DNA of 64,000 bases from Gammaproteobacteria bacterium (GCA_026197075.1 JAPHQV010000015.1:124001-188000), one strand, 5' to 3'; positions 37,943 to 47,595 are shown, counted from the stretch's first letter. Program-made: numbers and translations. The notes: a model not told the origin generated them from the letters alone.

Positions 37943-39676
37943 TCAAGGGCCAGGTGCGGCCCCCAGGGTAAAGAAAAAACTGGCACCCTGGTCCACGGTC
38001 GACTGGGCCCATATCCGGCCACCATGGCTCGTCACCACACGCCGCACAATGGCGAGGCCCACGCCGGTGCCGGGGAACTCCTCCATGGCGTGCAAGCGCT
38101 GGAATACACCAAAGAGCTTGTCGTAGTACTTCATATCAAAGCCGGAACCGTTGTCCTTCACGTAATAGACGATCTCGCCCGCTTGCTCGAAGGCACCGAT
38201 TTCAACGCGTCGTTCCTGCCTGTGGCCCGTGAATTTCACGGCGTTGGAAAGCAGGTTTTCCCACACTTGGTGCATGAGTGCTCTATCACATCGGGCCTCC
38301 GGCAGGGAGTGCACCGTGAAATGGACCGAATCAGTATCCGTGGTGTTCTGGATGTCAGCGATAATCTCTCCTACCAAGGCATTCATGTCCACCTTGCCGG
38401 GAATGACGGCGGTACGGCCAAGCCGGGAAAAACGCAGAATGTCGTCGATGAGCATGCCCATGCGGTGCGCATTCTCGCGAATCCTGGACAGCTTGTGCTT
38501 TCCGTACTCATCCAGGTGCTCCGCACAATCCTCTACCAGCGCCTCACTGAACCCGTCGATGGCACGCAACGGGGCGCGTAAATCATGGGAAACGGAATAG
38601 CTGAAACTCTCCAGTTCCCTGTTTGCCTCCTCCAGCGCCTGGGTTCGCCTGGAAACTTCATTTTCCAACCGGGCCTTGGCCTCGCGATCCTGTTCTGCCT
38701 GTATCCTTTGCCCCTTAATGCGATAGGCCATCCACAGGGCGCTGAAGACCAGCAGTATCAGCAATACGTCTGAAATCAGGATGCGCCTGAACAGGGTATT
38801 TTTTGCCGCGAAAACCGCCTTTTCCGGCTCCATGACCACAAGCCCCCAGCCATGGTTGGGCATGGGTCCATAGGCAACCACCATATCTTCCCGTGGATTT
38901 ATACCCGGCAGGGTTTCAACGCCCCTGCGTCCTTGCAGCAAGCGACGAACTGCGGGAGAACCAGAGAAATCCAGCAATTGCACATCACTCTCGTAACCAG
39001 GATGAAAGGCGAGTGTCCCATTGCGGTCCACCACGTACAGGTTACCCTCGGATCCGGCATCGAGATGTCGGGTCCACTCGAAAAACGTACCCAGGCTGAC
39101 CTGTAGCACCAATATTCCCGCTACACGGTCAGCGATATCCTCTATGGGTACAGCCACCGCGAACACATGGATTTTTGGTTCTGCCGCACGTTGGTAGACC
39201 TCGGATATATAGGGACGCCATTCCCTGGATACCCCCTGGTACCAGTCCCGATGCTGAAAGTTTCTGCCCCTGACACCACCGGGGAGCTCCGGCATATCCA
39301 CCATGAGGGTTCCATCCGGCTTGGCGACAAAAACACGATCGATGTACGAAAAAGCATCTGGCACCTCAGCCAGGATGATCCCGGCATCGTCCCAGGCACC
39401 CGCCTGCACCAGGGCGCGGAATCGTACCCGGGTAGACAGGGATATGGCGACATCGACGAGCCGGTCGAATCGTTCGGTCAACAGTTCGGCAGACAAGTAC
39501 GCGATGGAGGATCGCTTGGAGAGCGCAGACTCGACAAGCTCTTTATGGATCAGCTTGTAACCCTGTACAGAAACGGCGATCACGATCACTACGAAACATA
39601 GCGCAGTTAGTGCGGGCAGCTTGTGCCCGCGAAAGATCTCCCCCCAAAGGCCCTGCTTCGCATTCGTCTTCGGCAT
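37943..39676 (-). CDS. membrane sensor histidine kinase with periplasmic double-CACHE-like domain
   Basis: The 577-aa protein has a first membrane helix (about residues 21-42) and a large periplasmic region (45-297) with CACHE-type features (GTLMVDMPEL, RDWYQGVS, GNLYVVDRNGTLAFHPG). A second helix lies at 300-318. Next come a coiled coil, a DHp domain with the phosphorylated His364 in SVSHDLRAPLRA, and a HATPase with N478 in HQVWENLLSNAVKFT, then DNGSGFDM and GTGVGLAIV. The kinase resembles phytochrome/PAS-type kinases. There is no response regulator next to it, so it is an orphan. It is divergent from the DUF4010 gene. Confidence 0.9.
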   Translation of the reverse strand: MPKTNAKQGLWGEIFRGHKLPALTALCFVVIVIAVSVQGYKLIHKELVESALSKRSSIAYLSAELLTERFDRLVDVAISLSTRVRFRALVQAGAWDDAGIILAEVPDAFSYIDRVFVAKPDGTLMVDMPELPGGVRGRNFQHRDWYQGVSREWRPYISEVYQRAAEPKIHVFAVAVPIEDIADRVAGILVLQVSLGTFFEWTRHLDAGSEGNLYVVDRNGTLAFHPGYESDVQLLDFSGSPAVRRLLQGRRGVETLPGINPREDMVVAYGPMPNHGWGLVVMEPEKAVFAAKNTLFRRILISDVLLILLVFSALWMAYRIKGQRIQAEQDREAKARLENEVSRRTQALEEANRELESFSYSVSHDLRAPLRAIDGFSEALVEDCAEHLDEYGKHKLSRIRENAHRMGMLIDDILRFSRLGRTAVIPGKVDMNALVGEIIADIQNTTDTDSVHFTVHSLPEARCDRALMHQVWENLLSNAVKFTGHRQERRVEIGAFEQAGEIVYYVKDNGSGFDMKYYDKLFGVFQRLHAMEEFPGTGVGLAIVRRVVTSHGGRIWAQSTVDQGASFFFTLGAAPGP

Positions 39677-39793
39677 TGCTCCCTCATTAAAGAATGGCCA
39701 GGGACCCAGCGCTCAACTACCTGTTTTTATGTAGAACTATCGACGAGACTGCTCTTGTCCGAGTATAGACGCCGACGAGGAATCCGCGACCCC

Positions 39794-39817
39794 GTCACCT
39801 CTGCGTCACCTTCGTTA
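39794..39817. promoter_or_regulatory. direct repeats spaced one helical turn, upstream of the MgtC/DUF4010 gene
   Basis: GTCACC occurs at 39794 and 39805, and a degenerate GTTAC at 39814. The first spacing of 11 bases is that of OmpR/PhoB-type response-regulator sites. It lies in the 177-base divergent gap beside the histidine kinase gene. No other feature is visible in that gap. Confidence 0.3.
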
Positions 39818-39853
39818 CTGTGATCCACCACGCAATTCCTGAATAATACCGCC

Positions 39854-41110
39854 ATGGACGACTTGGCTCCCTTTTTCACCCTGGGTGTTGCCTTGGCTCT
39901 GGGCCTTTTGATCGGTCTCGAACGTGGCTGGAAAGACCGTGAACAGGCGGAAGGGAAACGTGTCGCGGGTATCCGTACCTATGCATTGATCGGCCTGCTG
40001 GGCGGCGCCTGGGGACTGATGTCGGAGCAACTCGGGCAGGCCCTGTTGGCGGCGGCCTTCTTCACCCTGGCAGTGGTGCTGGTGGCCGCCCATGCCCTGA
40101 GTCAGCGACAGGAGATGGATGTCGGCATCACCGGCGTGATCGCCGGGCTGCTGACCTTCGCCTTTGGCGCCATGGCCACCCTCGGGCAGGTCACACTGGC
40201 GGCCGCGGGAGCCGTGGTGACCACCATATTGCTGGGCACCAAGCCCATCCTCCATGCCTGGGTGGGCCGGCTGGAAAAAAAGGAACTGCATGCCACCCTG
40301 AAACTGCTGCTGATCTCGGTGGTGGCGCTGCCCCTGCTGCCCAACGAAGGCTACGGCCCCTGGCAGGCCCTCAATCCCCAGCGCATCTGGTGGATGGTGG
40401 TGATCATCGCAGCCATTTCCTTTGCCGGCTATTTCGCCATGAAGATCGTCGGCAAGCGCAGGGGCATTCTGGTGACGGGCCTGTTGGCGGGACTCGCCTC
40501 TTCCACCGCGGTCACGGTGAATTTCTCGCGCCTGGCACGCGGCAGCCCGGGCCTGGAGAACACCCTGGCGAGCGGGATCCTGGTTGCCTGCGCCACCATG
40601 TTTCCACGTATCCTGGTGGTCAGCAGCATTTTCAACCCGTCCCTGGCCTGGGCACTGCTAGCCCCCTTCCTGGCAATGACCGCCACCAGTTACCTCGCCG
40701 CCTGGACCTTCTGGCATCGTGGCGAACCTCACCACGATCATGCCAGCACACCATTGCGCAATCCCTTCGAACTCGTACCGGCCCTGATCTTCGCCGGCCT
40801 GCTCACGGCCATCCTGCTGCTGTCGCGGATCCTGTCCAACACTTACGGCGATACCGGCATTTACCTGCTTGCCGCCGTCTCCGGCATCACGGACGTGGAC
40901 CCCATCACCCTTTCACTCGCCAACATGGCCGGGGAGACGCTGGGCATCGCGCCGGCCGCCCTCGCCATCCTGATCGCGGCCTTCACTAATTCCCTGGCCA
41001 AGGCGGGGCTCACCCTGGGAATCGGCGGCGTCCGGATCGGCAGCCGGGTTGGCCTGGCGATGCTGGTAATCCTGGGCACCGGTTTCGCCACCTGGTGGTT
41101 CATGCGTTGA
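39854..41110 (+). CDS. MgtC/SapB-type DUF4010 membrane protein
   Basis: The 418-aa protein has an N-terminal MgtC-like domain (LALGLLIGLERGWKDRE, RVAGIRTYALIGLLGG) and a C-terminal multi-helix DUF4010 domain (GLLAGLASSTAVTVNFSR, ending ALGIAPAALAILIAAFTN-like). About twelve hydrophobic segments are present. MgtC proteins are tied to Mg2+ limitation and membrane ATPase control, but the DUF4010 branch has no fixed role. It is alone on its strand. Confidence 0.88.
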   Translation: MDDLAPFFTLGVALALGLLIGLERGWKDREQAEGKRVAGIRTYALIGLLGGAWGLMSEQLGQALLAAAFFTLAVVLVAAHALSQRQEMDVGITGVIAGLLTFAFGAMATLGQVTLAAAGAVVTTILLGTKPILHAWVGRLEKKELHATLKLLLISVVALPLLPNEGYGPWQALNPQRIWWMVVIIAAISFAGYFAMKIVGKRRGILVTGLLAGLASSTAVTVNFSRLARGSPGLENTLASGILVACATMFPRILVVSSIFNPSLAWALLAPFLAMTATSYLAAWTFWHRGEPHHDHASTPLRNPFELVPALIFAGLLTAILLLSRILSNTYGDTGIYLLAAVSGITDVDPITLSLANMAGETLGIAPAALAILIAAFTNSLAKAGLTLGIGGVRIGSRVGLAMLVILGTGFATWWFMR

Positions 41111-41180
41111 TCATCGCGCGCCGCAGCTTGTGAAGGAGTATAAGAACCGTCTACAGTCCTTGCTCAGGAGGAAGCACGTC

Positions 41181-41258
41181 ATGGCCCAGGCAGATCACAG
41201 CTTGTTTCTCCCCGCTATGGTGTCCAGCATCCTGCACGACATGGGATCGGGTACCTGA
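41181..41258 (+). CDS. 25-aa leader ORF coupled to the tandem-thioredoxin gene
   Basis: ATG 41181 has a very strong AGGAGGA site nine bases upstream. The reading frame (MAQADHSLFLPAMVSSILHD...) ends at TGA 41256-41258, which shares its A with the ATG of the next gene (TGATG). The downstream gene has no ribosome site of its own, so ribosomes probably reach it by re-initiation. The peptide has no run of one amino acid to suggest attenuation. Confidence 0.55.
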   Translation: MAQADHSLFLPAMVSSILHDMGSGT

Positions 41259-42340
41259 TGCTGACGCCAGCACGCTCAGCCCCACCATTCCGGCCACGAC
41301 TTGTGACGCTGACAGTCATCTGCCTGGCAGTCCTCATAGGAGCCGGTGCGATCGCCGAGGCCCGGACAGCGTCCATACAGGATGACCACCTGGCCGCCGA
41401 CCTGACCCACCCGGACTGGTTCAAGGACAGCTTTCTCGATCTGCGCGACGACCTGCAACAGGCCGTCGTGACCGGCAAGCGGGGCATCCTGGTGTTCTTC
41501 AGCACCCGCACCTGCAGCTATTGCCAGGTATTCCTGGACACCACCTTCGCGGACCCGGAGATCGTGGAACGTGTGCAACGCCACTTCGATGTTATCGGTA
41601 TCGATGTGATGAGCGACCTGGAGGTCACGGACCCGCAGGGCGGCCTGCACTGGGCGAAGGATTTCGCAGTGCAGGAGCAGGCGCGGTTCACCCCCACCCT
41701 GGTGTTCTACGGCGCGGAGGGACAGCCCCTGCTGCGGTTGGTCGGTCATCAGCCGCCGGACCGCTTCCGAAGAATCCTGGATTACCTGGAGGACCGGCAG
41801 TATGAAACCCGGACCCTGCGGGCCTACCTGCACGAACAGGACGCAGAACCGGTTCCGGGCGGCACACTCACCCCGGAACCGGGACTCTTTTCCCCGCCGC
41901 CCTACCTGCTGGATCGCCGCGCGCCCGGCGGGCGGCCACTGCTGGTGCTGTTCGAGCAATCCGATTGCCAGCCCTGCCGGGAATTTCACCGTACGGTCCT
42001 GCAACAAGCCTCCATACGCACACACCTGCGGGCATTCGAGGTCGTGCAACTGGACCTGCTGGATGACCGCAGCCCGGTGCTGACCCCGAAGGGACGGAAA
42101 TTCACCCCCAGGGACTGGGCTGGGCAGCTACAGCTGATCCACGCACCGGCACTGGTGTTCTTCGACGAGACCGGCAACGAGGTGCTGCGACTCGATGCCG
42201 AGACCGGGGCCTACCGCCTTGAGGGTGCCCTGCAGTACGTGCTGGAAAAGGCCTACCTGGAGATGCCGCAGTTCCAGCACTGGCGGCGCCAGAAGGTCCT
42301 CGAGGACACGACGTCGGGCTCGAGTCTCCGCGCGGAGTGA
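41258..42340 (+). CDS. exported protein with two thioredoxin-like domains
   Basis: The 360-aa product starts with a signal peptide or anchor (VTLTVICLAVLIGAGAIAEA). Two thioredoxin-fold domains follow: domain 1 with C86-S-Y-C89 and a cis-proline in ARFTPTLVF, domain 2 with C237-Q-P-C240 and HAPALVFFD. It resembles SoxW-like or DsbD-C-terminal periplasmic thioredoxins, but duplicated. A role in periplasmic disulfide or sulfur chemistry is inferred. Translation appears coupled to the 25-codon ORF just upstream. It is convergent with rnk. Confidence 0.82.
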   Translation: MLTPARSAPPFRPRLVTLTVICLAVLIGAGAIAEARTASIQDDHLAADLTHPDWFKDSFLDLRDDLQQAVVTGKRGILVFFSTRTCSYCQVFLDTTFADPEIVERVQRHFDVIGIDVMSDLEVTDPQGGLHWAKDFAVQEQARFTPTLVFYGAEGQPLLRLVGHQPPDRFRRILDYLEDRQYETRTLRAYLHEQDAEPVPGGTLTPEPGLFSPPPYLLDRRAPGGRPLLVLFEQSDCQPCREFHRTVLQQASIRTHLRAFEVVQLDLLDDRSPVLTPKGRKFTPRDWAGQLQLIHAPALVFFDETGNEVLRLDAETGAYRLEGALQYVLEKAYLEMPQFQHWRRQKVLEDTTSGSSLRAE

Positions 42341-42350
42341 TCCCCGCCAA

Positions 42351-42764
42351 TCACCGGTGATATTCGCCGGCACGCTCCGGCTGGTACAGGATCTCCTCGA
42401 CACATACCTTCAGCGTGCCACCGCCCGGACCCGGCCATTCGATTTCATCGCCCTGTGTCAGCCCCAGCATGGCGCTTCCCACCGGCGCGAGAATGGAGAT
42501 GGTCGTGCCACTTTGATCCACATCCCTGGGATACACCAGCGTCAGGGAAAATTCCTCATTGGAGGAGGACACCCGGAACTTGACCGTCGAGTTCATGGTA
42601 ACTACGCCAGGCGGAATCTCCTTGGGAGGAACGATTTCCGCGCGTTCCAGTTCGGCCTGCAGCGCTGCCTTGCCAGGAAAGGCATTCGCGGGCAAAGACG
42701 CCAGCAGGTCTTCCAGACGCTCGGCGTCACGTTCCGAGATAACGATCTTTGGTCTTGCGGTCAT
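42351..42764 (-). CDS. rnk: nucleoside diphosphate kinase regulator Rnk (GreA/GreB C-terminal family)
   Basis: The 137-aa product has a short N-terminal coiled coil (RDAERLEDLLASL, AALQAELERAEIV) and the FKBP-like GreA/B C-terminal domain (TVKFRVSSSNEEFSLTLVYP, ISILAPVGSAMLGLTQGDEIEW). The coiled coil is too short to reach the polymerase active site as GreA does, which matches Rnk, a protein that binds RNA polymerase and influences NDP kinase levels. It is downstream of the fimV terminator and convergent with the thioredoxin gene. Confidence 0.88.
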   Translation of the reverse strand: MTARPKIVISERDAERLEDLLASLPANAFPGKAALQAELERAEIVPPKEIPPGVVTMNSTVKFRVSSSNEEFSLTLVYPRDVDQSGTTISILAPVGSAMLGLTQGDEIEWPGPGGGTLKVCVEEILYQPERAGEYHR

Positions 42765-42790
42765 AGCGCACCTCTTTCATACAGACAAAT

Positions 42791-42813
42791 AAAAAGCCCG
42801 GCATGTGCCGGGC
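42791..42813 (-). terminator. intrinsic terminator after fimV
   Basis: GCCCGGCA/TGCCGGGC with a two-base loop is followed by U5 on the minus strand, 28 bases after the fimV stop codon. Confidence 0.85.
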
Positions 42814-42840
42814 TTCGTTCCGGGGATGCGGATACTCGAA

Positions 42841-45273
42841 CTATAGCTGGCCCAACAACTCCCGGGCCTCGTCCTGCTGGGTCTCGTTGCCTTCCTGCAG
42901 GACCTCCTCGAGGATGCTGCGCGCACCATCGGGGTCGCCCATGTCGATGTAGGCACGGGCCAGGTCCAGCTTGGTCGAGACCTCGTCCATATCCGAAAGC
43001 AGGCCTTCGCCCTGATCTTCCTCGTCCAGGTCGGCGCCACCCAGGTCCAGGTCCCCCAGATCGAAATCCAGGTCATTGGAGCTCTCGGCTGTGTCGGGTT
43101 TGCGTTCCTCCTCGCCGCCCAGGTCGAATTCCATGGGCTCGTCTTCTCCCGGGGCAGGCTTCGGTTCCTCTGCCGCGGTATCGAGATCGAAGTCCATGTC
43201 GCCCAGTGGTGGTTCCTGGCTGGTGAGACCCGCATCATCATCGCCCAGGCCAAGGTCGAAATCGAGACTGTTGTCCTCAACGCCAGGAGGAGGCGCATCC
43301 GCCGCGCTGTTCCGGTTCGTGGTCGGAGCACCACCAGGCTGGTAGAGGGGATTGTCGGGACTCAGTTCGCGACCCATGTCCGCCACCTTCAGCCACAGGG
43401 GATGTTCCTGGTTTTCCAGGCGCGCCAGCACCTGCTCCGCATGGGCGTCGAAACCGGAACGGTTCTGGGCGGCGGCGTAGATCTCGAACAATTTGAGGTT
43501 GAAGTCATCGCGCTCCGGTTCGGCCTCCAGGGCATCACGAATCAGATCCTCGGCTTGCTGATAACGGCCATAGGCAAGGTATACGTCGGCCTCGGCCAGG
43601 GGATCGGCTTCACTCTGGTTCTGGATGGCGCCCAGATCGGAAGTGGCGAATTCACTCAGCAGGGAGGAATCGCTTTCCCGCGGCCGGGATTCCGACTCCG
43701 ATTCGGCCGGCCGGGGGGTATCCGGCACCACCGGCGCCGAGGCGCGGGTGGGCCGTTCCTCCCGCTCCTGCAGGATGCTTTCCTGGAATTCGGGTTCGCT
43801 GGCGGAACGACGGCGCAGTCCCAGCAGGACCAGCAGGGCCAACACCACCGCACCGGCACCGAGCCAGAGAGGATTGGCCAGGATCCGGTCCAGCAGGCTG
43901 CGGGATTCCTCGAAGGGAGGCGGTTCGACCCGCGCGGACTGTGGCGGTGTTGCCTGCATGACAGGTTCCGGCACGGGTTCCGATTCCGGTGTGGCGGCCA
44001 TGTCTTCACCGGGCACGGCTTCACCAGGCATGGCTTCTTCCAGCGACCCCTCGGCCTCGGTTTCCGCTGGCGGGGCCGTGCCCTCGCCCTGGAAGAGTTC
44101 CGCTTCCAGGGCGTCGACACCACTGGGTTCCCCGGGGGCGGTCTCGGGAGCGGGGATACCGGTTGCGCTCGCCTCCTCGCCCGCCTGGTTGGCCAGCAGG
44201 GCCAGCTGGTCATCCTTGAGCTCGATCAGCCGTTGCATCTTGGCAATTTGTTCTTCCAGGACCTGCAGCCGGGATTCCAGCTGCTCGCTCTGGGCCCGCT
44301 GTACCTCGGTGGCCTCGGTGGCCAGCACCAGTTCACGGCGCAGGGCATCCAGGTTATCCCCTTCACCTGCCACGGCAGCCGCGCCCGCGGCCGCCGCCTC
44401 CTCATCGGGAGCGGTCAGTTCCAGCTTGCTGCCGGCCGGGGCTGGGGCCGGCGCCGGCATGGGCGCGGCGGTTTCGGCCGGGGTGGGGCGGACTCGACCC
44501 TCCCGCCACTCCCGGTTCTGGGTACGCACCTCGGCACTGGCGTCGGCGGTACTGATGGAGGTGAATTCTGCGCGATCGGGGATGCGCAGCACATAGCCCG
44601 CCTTGAGATTGTTGATGTTGTGCCCGATGAAGGCGCTGGGATTGGCGTTGAGCAGACCCAGCATGGCCTGCTCCATACCCACCCCTTCAGGTCGAACTTT
44701 GGCGGCAATGTTCCAGAGGGTGTCGTTACGGCCGGTGGGGCCGTAGGTATCGCCGCTATGGGTGCCGACATCGGCGGCAGGTGTAGTGGTCGCCGGTCGG
44801 GGCGCGGTCGCCCGGGCCGGGGTCGGGGCAGGCGCACGGGTAACCGGTAGCTGGGCGGTCGGGGCCGGGGCCGGCATGGTGACCGGCGGATCCACCAGCA
44901 CGGTGTAGGCGCGCACCAGCTTGCCGTTGGCCCACACCACTTCGAGCATGAAGTCCAGGAAGGGCTCGCGCACGGCTTCGCGACTGGTGAGCTGGATTAC
45001 TGCGCTGCCATCGGGCTTGCGTACCGGCTCGAAGCGGATATTGGAAAGAAAGGACGGGCGATCGATACCCGCTTGCTGGAAGATCTCCGCGGAGGCGAGG
45101 GCAACGCGCAGTTCCTGCAGTTCCTTTTCGGTGACAGACAACAACTGCACTTCCGCCCGCAGGGGCTGGTTGAGCGCGGACTTGAGTTCGATATCCCCCA
45201 AGCCCAGTGCCAGGGCGGACTGTGCCGCCAAGGCTCCCCACATGGCCATGGCCAAGGCCGATTTCCTGAACAT
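42841..45273 (-). CDS. fimV: FimV/HubP-type pole-organising protein
   Basis: The 810-aa protein follows FimV architecture. A signal peptide (MFRKSALAMAMWGALAAQSALA) leads into an N-terminal domain (LNQPLRAEVQLLSVTEKELQELR and EPFLDFMLEVVWANG). A LysM-like domain follows (NDTLWNIAAKVRP...GYVLRIPDR), then an Ala/Pro/Glu-rich stretch with a coiled coil and a membrane helix (WLGAGAVVLALLVLLGLRRR). A long acidic region leads to the C-terminal FimV TPR motif (LDLARAYIDMGDPDGARSIL). It anchors polar type IV pili and flagellar machinery. ATG 45273 has GGGGAG at five bases; ATG 45288 has none. Confidence 0.93.
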   Translation of the reverse strand: MFRKSALAMAMWGALAAQSALALGLGDIELKSALNQPLRAEVQLLSVTEKELQELRVALASAEIFQQAGIDRPSFLSNIRFEPVRKPDGSAVIQLTSREAVREPFLDFMLEVVWANGKLVRAYTVLVDPPVTMPAPAPTAQLPVTRAPAPTPARATAPRPATTTPAADVGTHSGDTYGPTGRNDTLWNIAAKVRPEGVGMEQAMLGLLNANPSAFIGHNINNLKAGYVLRIPDRAEFTSISTADASAEVRTQNREWREGRVRPTPAETAAPMPAPAPAPAGSKLELTAPDEEAAAAGAAAVAGEGDNLDALRRELVLATEATEVQRAQSEQLESRLQVLEEQIAKMQRLIELKDDQLALLANQAGEEASATGIPAPETAPGEPSGVDALEAELFQGEGTAPPAETEAEGSLEEAMPGEAVPGEDMAATPESEPVPEPVMQATPPQSARVEPPPFEESRSLLDRILANPLWLGAGAVVLALLVLLGLRRRSASEPEFQESILQEREERPTRASAPVVPDTPRPAESESESRPRESDSSLLSEFATSDLGAIQNQSEADPLAEADVYLAYGRYQQAEDLIRDALEAEPERDDFNLKLFEIYAAAQNRSGFDAHAEQVLARLENQEHPLWLKVADMGRELSPDNPLYQPGGAPTTNRNSAADAPPPGVEDNSLDFDLGLGDDDAGLTSQEPPLGDMDFDLDTAAEEPKPAPGEDEPMEFDLGGEEERKPDTAESSNDLDFDLGDLDLGGADLDEEDQGEGLLSDMDEVSTKLDLARAYIDMGDPDGARSILEEVLQEGNETQQDEARELLGQL

Positions 45274-45388
45274 AGTACTCCCCTTCATGGCGGTTTAGCC
45301 CGCTTCCACTCTGCAGGCCCCGTCCCTTCATTGGGACGGGTATTCATTCAACGATGACGGCCCGGCCGCTTGTCGGCCCGAATATAGC

Positions 45389-46411
45389 CTACAAGTACTC
45401 TTTGACCAAGATTTCAGCGATTTGCACGCTGTTGAGGGCCGCCCCCTTGCGCACATTATCGGCGACCACCCACAAATCTAAACCTCGCTCGTGGGAGATG
45501 TCCTCGCGGATGCGCCCGACGAACACCGGGTCCTTGGTGGCGGCCTCGGTCACCGGCGTGGGATATCCGCCATCCTCGTGCTTGTCCAGCACCACCACCC
45601 CCGGCGCCTTCTTCAACAGGGCACGCGCCTGCTCGGCCGTGATCTTGTCGCGGGTCTCGAGATGCACGGCCTCCGAATGTCCGAAGAATACCGGCACGCG
45701 CACGCAGGTGGGATTCACCCGGATGTCCATGTCACCGAAGATCTTCTGGGTCTCCCAGACCATCTTCATCTCTTCCTTCGTATAGCCATTGTCCTTGAAC
45801 ACATCGATGTGGGGCAGGACGTTGAAGGCGATCTGCTTCGGGTACACCTTGCTTTCGATGGACTTGCCGTTGAGCAGGCGCGCCGTCTGGCCGGCAAGTT
45901 CCTCGATCGCCTCCTTGCCGGTACCCGACACGGCCTGGTAGGTGGCCACGTTGATGCGGGTGATGCCCACGGCATCGTAGATGGGCTTCAGGGCCACCAG
46001 CATCTGGATGGTGGAACAGTTGGGGTTGGCGATGATGCCCCGGTTCTTGTAGTCGGCGATGGCCTCGGGGTTCACCTCCGGCACCACCAGCGGGATGTCC
46101 GTGTCGTAGCGGAACTGGGAGGTGTTATCCACCACCACGCAGCCGGCCGCCGCCGCCTTGGGCGCGTACTCCTCGGAGACGCTGGCGCCGGCGGAAAACA
46201 GGCCGATCTGCACCTTGGAGAAATCGAATTCCGCCAGGTCGGTCACGTCCAGGGTCTTGCCCTGGAAACGGACGGTCTTGCCCGCGGAACGGGCACTGGC
46301 CAGGGGGTAGAGGTTGTTCACGGGGAACTCCCGCTCCTCCAGGATCTCCATCATGGCTTCACCAACGGCGCCGGTGGCGCCCACCACGGCAACATCAAAT
46401 TTCCGGGTCAT
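45389..46411 (-). CDS. asd: aspartate-semialdehyde dehydrogenase
   Basis: Asd reduces aspartyl phosphate to the semialdehyde, the branch point to Lys, Met and Thr. The 340-aa enzyme has the nucleotide motif VAVVGATGAVGEAMMEIL, the catalytic cysteine in IIANPNCSTIQ, SGTGKEAIEEL, and the catalytic histidine in PVFFGHSEAV. ATG 46411 (MTRKFDVAVVG) was selected over a longer frame. It stands between leuB and fimV, as in Pseudomonas. Confidence 0.97.
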   Translation of the reverse strand: MTRKFDVAVVGATGAVGEAMMEILEEREFPVNNLYPLASARSAGKTVRFQGKTLDVTDLAEFDFSKVQIGLFSAGASVSEEYAPKAAAAGCVVVDNTSQFRYDTDIPLVVPEVNPEAIADYKNRGIIANPNCSTIQMLVALKPIYDAVGITRINVATYQAVSGTGKEAIEELAGQTARLLNGKSIESKVYPKQIAFNVLPHIDVFKDNGYTKEEMKMVWETQKIFGDMDIRVNPTCVRVPVFFGHSEAVHLETRDKITAEQARALLKKAPGVVVLDKHEDGGYPTPVTEAATKDPVFVGRIREDISHERGLDLWVVADNVRKGAALNSVQIAEILVKEYL

Positions 46412-46490
46412 GATCGTTGTATTCCTTGTAATGCGTGTGATTAAAGCAAAATGCCCCGCCTCCACCTGTGGAGTGGGTCACAGTTCCAGT

Positions 46491-47561
46491 CTACAGGGCG
46501 GCCACCACGGCGTCGCCCATGGCGGCGGTGCCCACCTGCTGCATGCCGGCGGCCATGATGTCCGGCGTACGCAACCCCTGGTCCAGCACCCGGCCGACGG
46601 CGGCCTCGATGCGGGCGGCGGCGGCCTCCGCGTCGAGACTGTAACGCAGCATCATGGCCACGGAAAGGATGGTGGCCAGCGGGTTGGCCACGCCCTTCCC
46701 GGCGATGTCGGGGGCGGAGCCGTGGATGGGCTCGTACATGCCCTTCCCGTTGGCGTCCAGGGAGGCCGAGGGCAGCATGCCGATGGAGCCGGTGAGCATG
46801 GCGGCGGCGTCGGAGAGGATATCCCCGAACATGTTATCGGTGACCATGACGTCGAACTGCTTGGGCCACTTCACCAGCTGCATGGCGGCATTGTCCACGT
46901 ACATGTGGGACAGCTCCACGTCGGGGTACTCCTTGCCCACCCGGATCATCACCTCGCGCCACAGCTCGGTGACCTCCAGGACGTTGGCCTTGTCCACGGA
47001 ACAGAGCCGCTTGCCACGCTTGCGGGCGATCTCGAAGGCGGAGCGGCCGATGCGCTCGATCTCCGATTCCCGGTACACCAGGGTGTTGTAGCCCTGGCGC
47101 TCGCCGTTCTCCAGGGTGCGGATGCCGCGCGGCTCACCGAAGTAGATGCCGCCGGTCAGCTCGCGCACGATCATGATGTCCAGCCCGGCCACCACCTCGG
47201 GGCGCAGGGTGGAGGCGTCCGCCAGCTGGGGATAGAGCACGGCGGGGCGCAGGTTGGAGAACAGCTCCAGGCCGGCGCGCAGGCCCAGCAGGCCTTTCTC
47301 CGGGCGCAGGGCACGCTCCAGGGGCTCCCACTTGGGGCCGCCCACGGCGCCGAGCAGGATGGCGTCGGCGGCGCGCGCCTGCTCCAGGGTGCGTTCCGGC
47401 AGGGGACTGCCGGCCGCGTCGTAGGCGGCACCGCCCACCAGGCCCTGCTCCAGTTCCACGCCCAGGCCTTCGCGGTTGAGGGCCTCGAGCACCTTGACGG
47501 CCTCGGCGACGATCTCGGGGCCGATGCCGTCCCCGGGGAGTACCAGTACTTTCTTGGTCAT
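46491..47561 (-). CDS. leuB: 3-isopropylmalate dehydrogenase
   Basis: LeuB oxidatively decarboxylates 3-isopropylmalate in leucine synthesis. The 356-aa product has [17 protein letters not shown], the substrate arginines in [22 protein letters not shown], the catalytic Tyr in [12 protein letters not shown], the metal aspartates in [10 protein letters not shown], and [14 protein letters not shown]. Order leuC-leuD-leuB-asd is conserved, but here inverted repeats fill both the leuC-leuD and leuD-leuB gaps. Confidence 0.98.
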   Translation of the reverse strand: MTKKVLVLPGDGIGPEIVAEAVKVLEALNREGLGVELEQGLVGGAAYDAAGSPLPERTLEQARAADAILLGAVGGPKWEPLERALRPEKGLLGLRAGLELFSNLRPAVLYPQLADASTLRPEVVAGLDIMIVRELTGGIYFGEPRGIRTLENGERQGYNTLVYRESEIERIGRSAFEIARKRGKRLCSVDKANVLEVTELWREVMIRVGKEYPDVELSHMYVDNAAMQLVKWPKQFDVMVTDNMFGDILSDAAAMLTGSIGMLPSASLDANGKGMYEPIHGSAPDIAGKGVANPLATILSVAMMLRYSLDAEAAAARIEAAVGRVLDQGLRTPDIMAAGMQQVGTAAMGDAVVAAL

Positions 47562-47595
47562 GTGCGTTCCTTCGGAGGGTAAAGATCAAAAGCTT

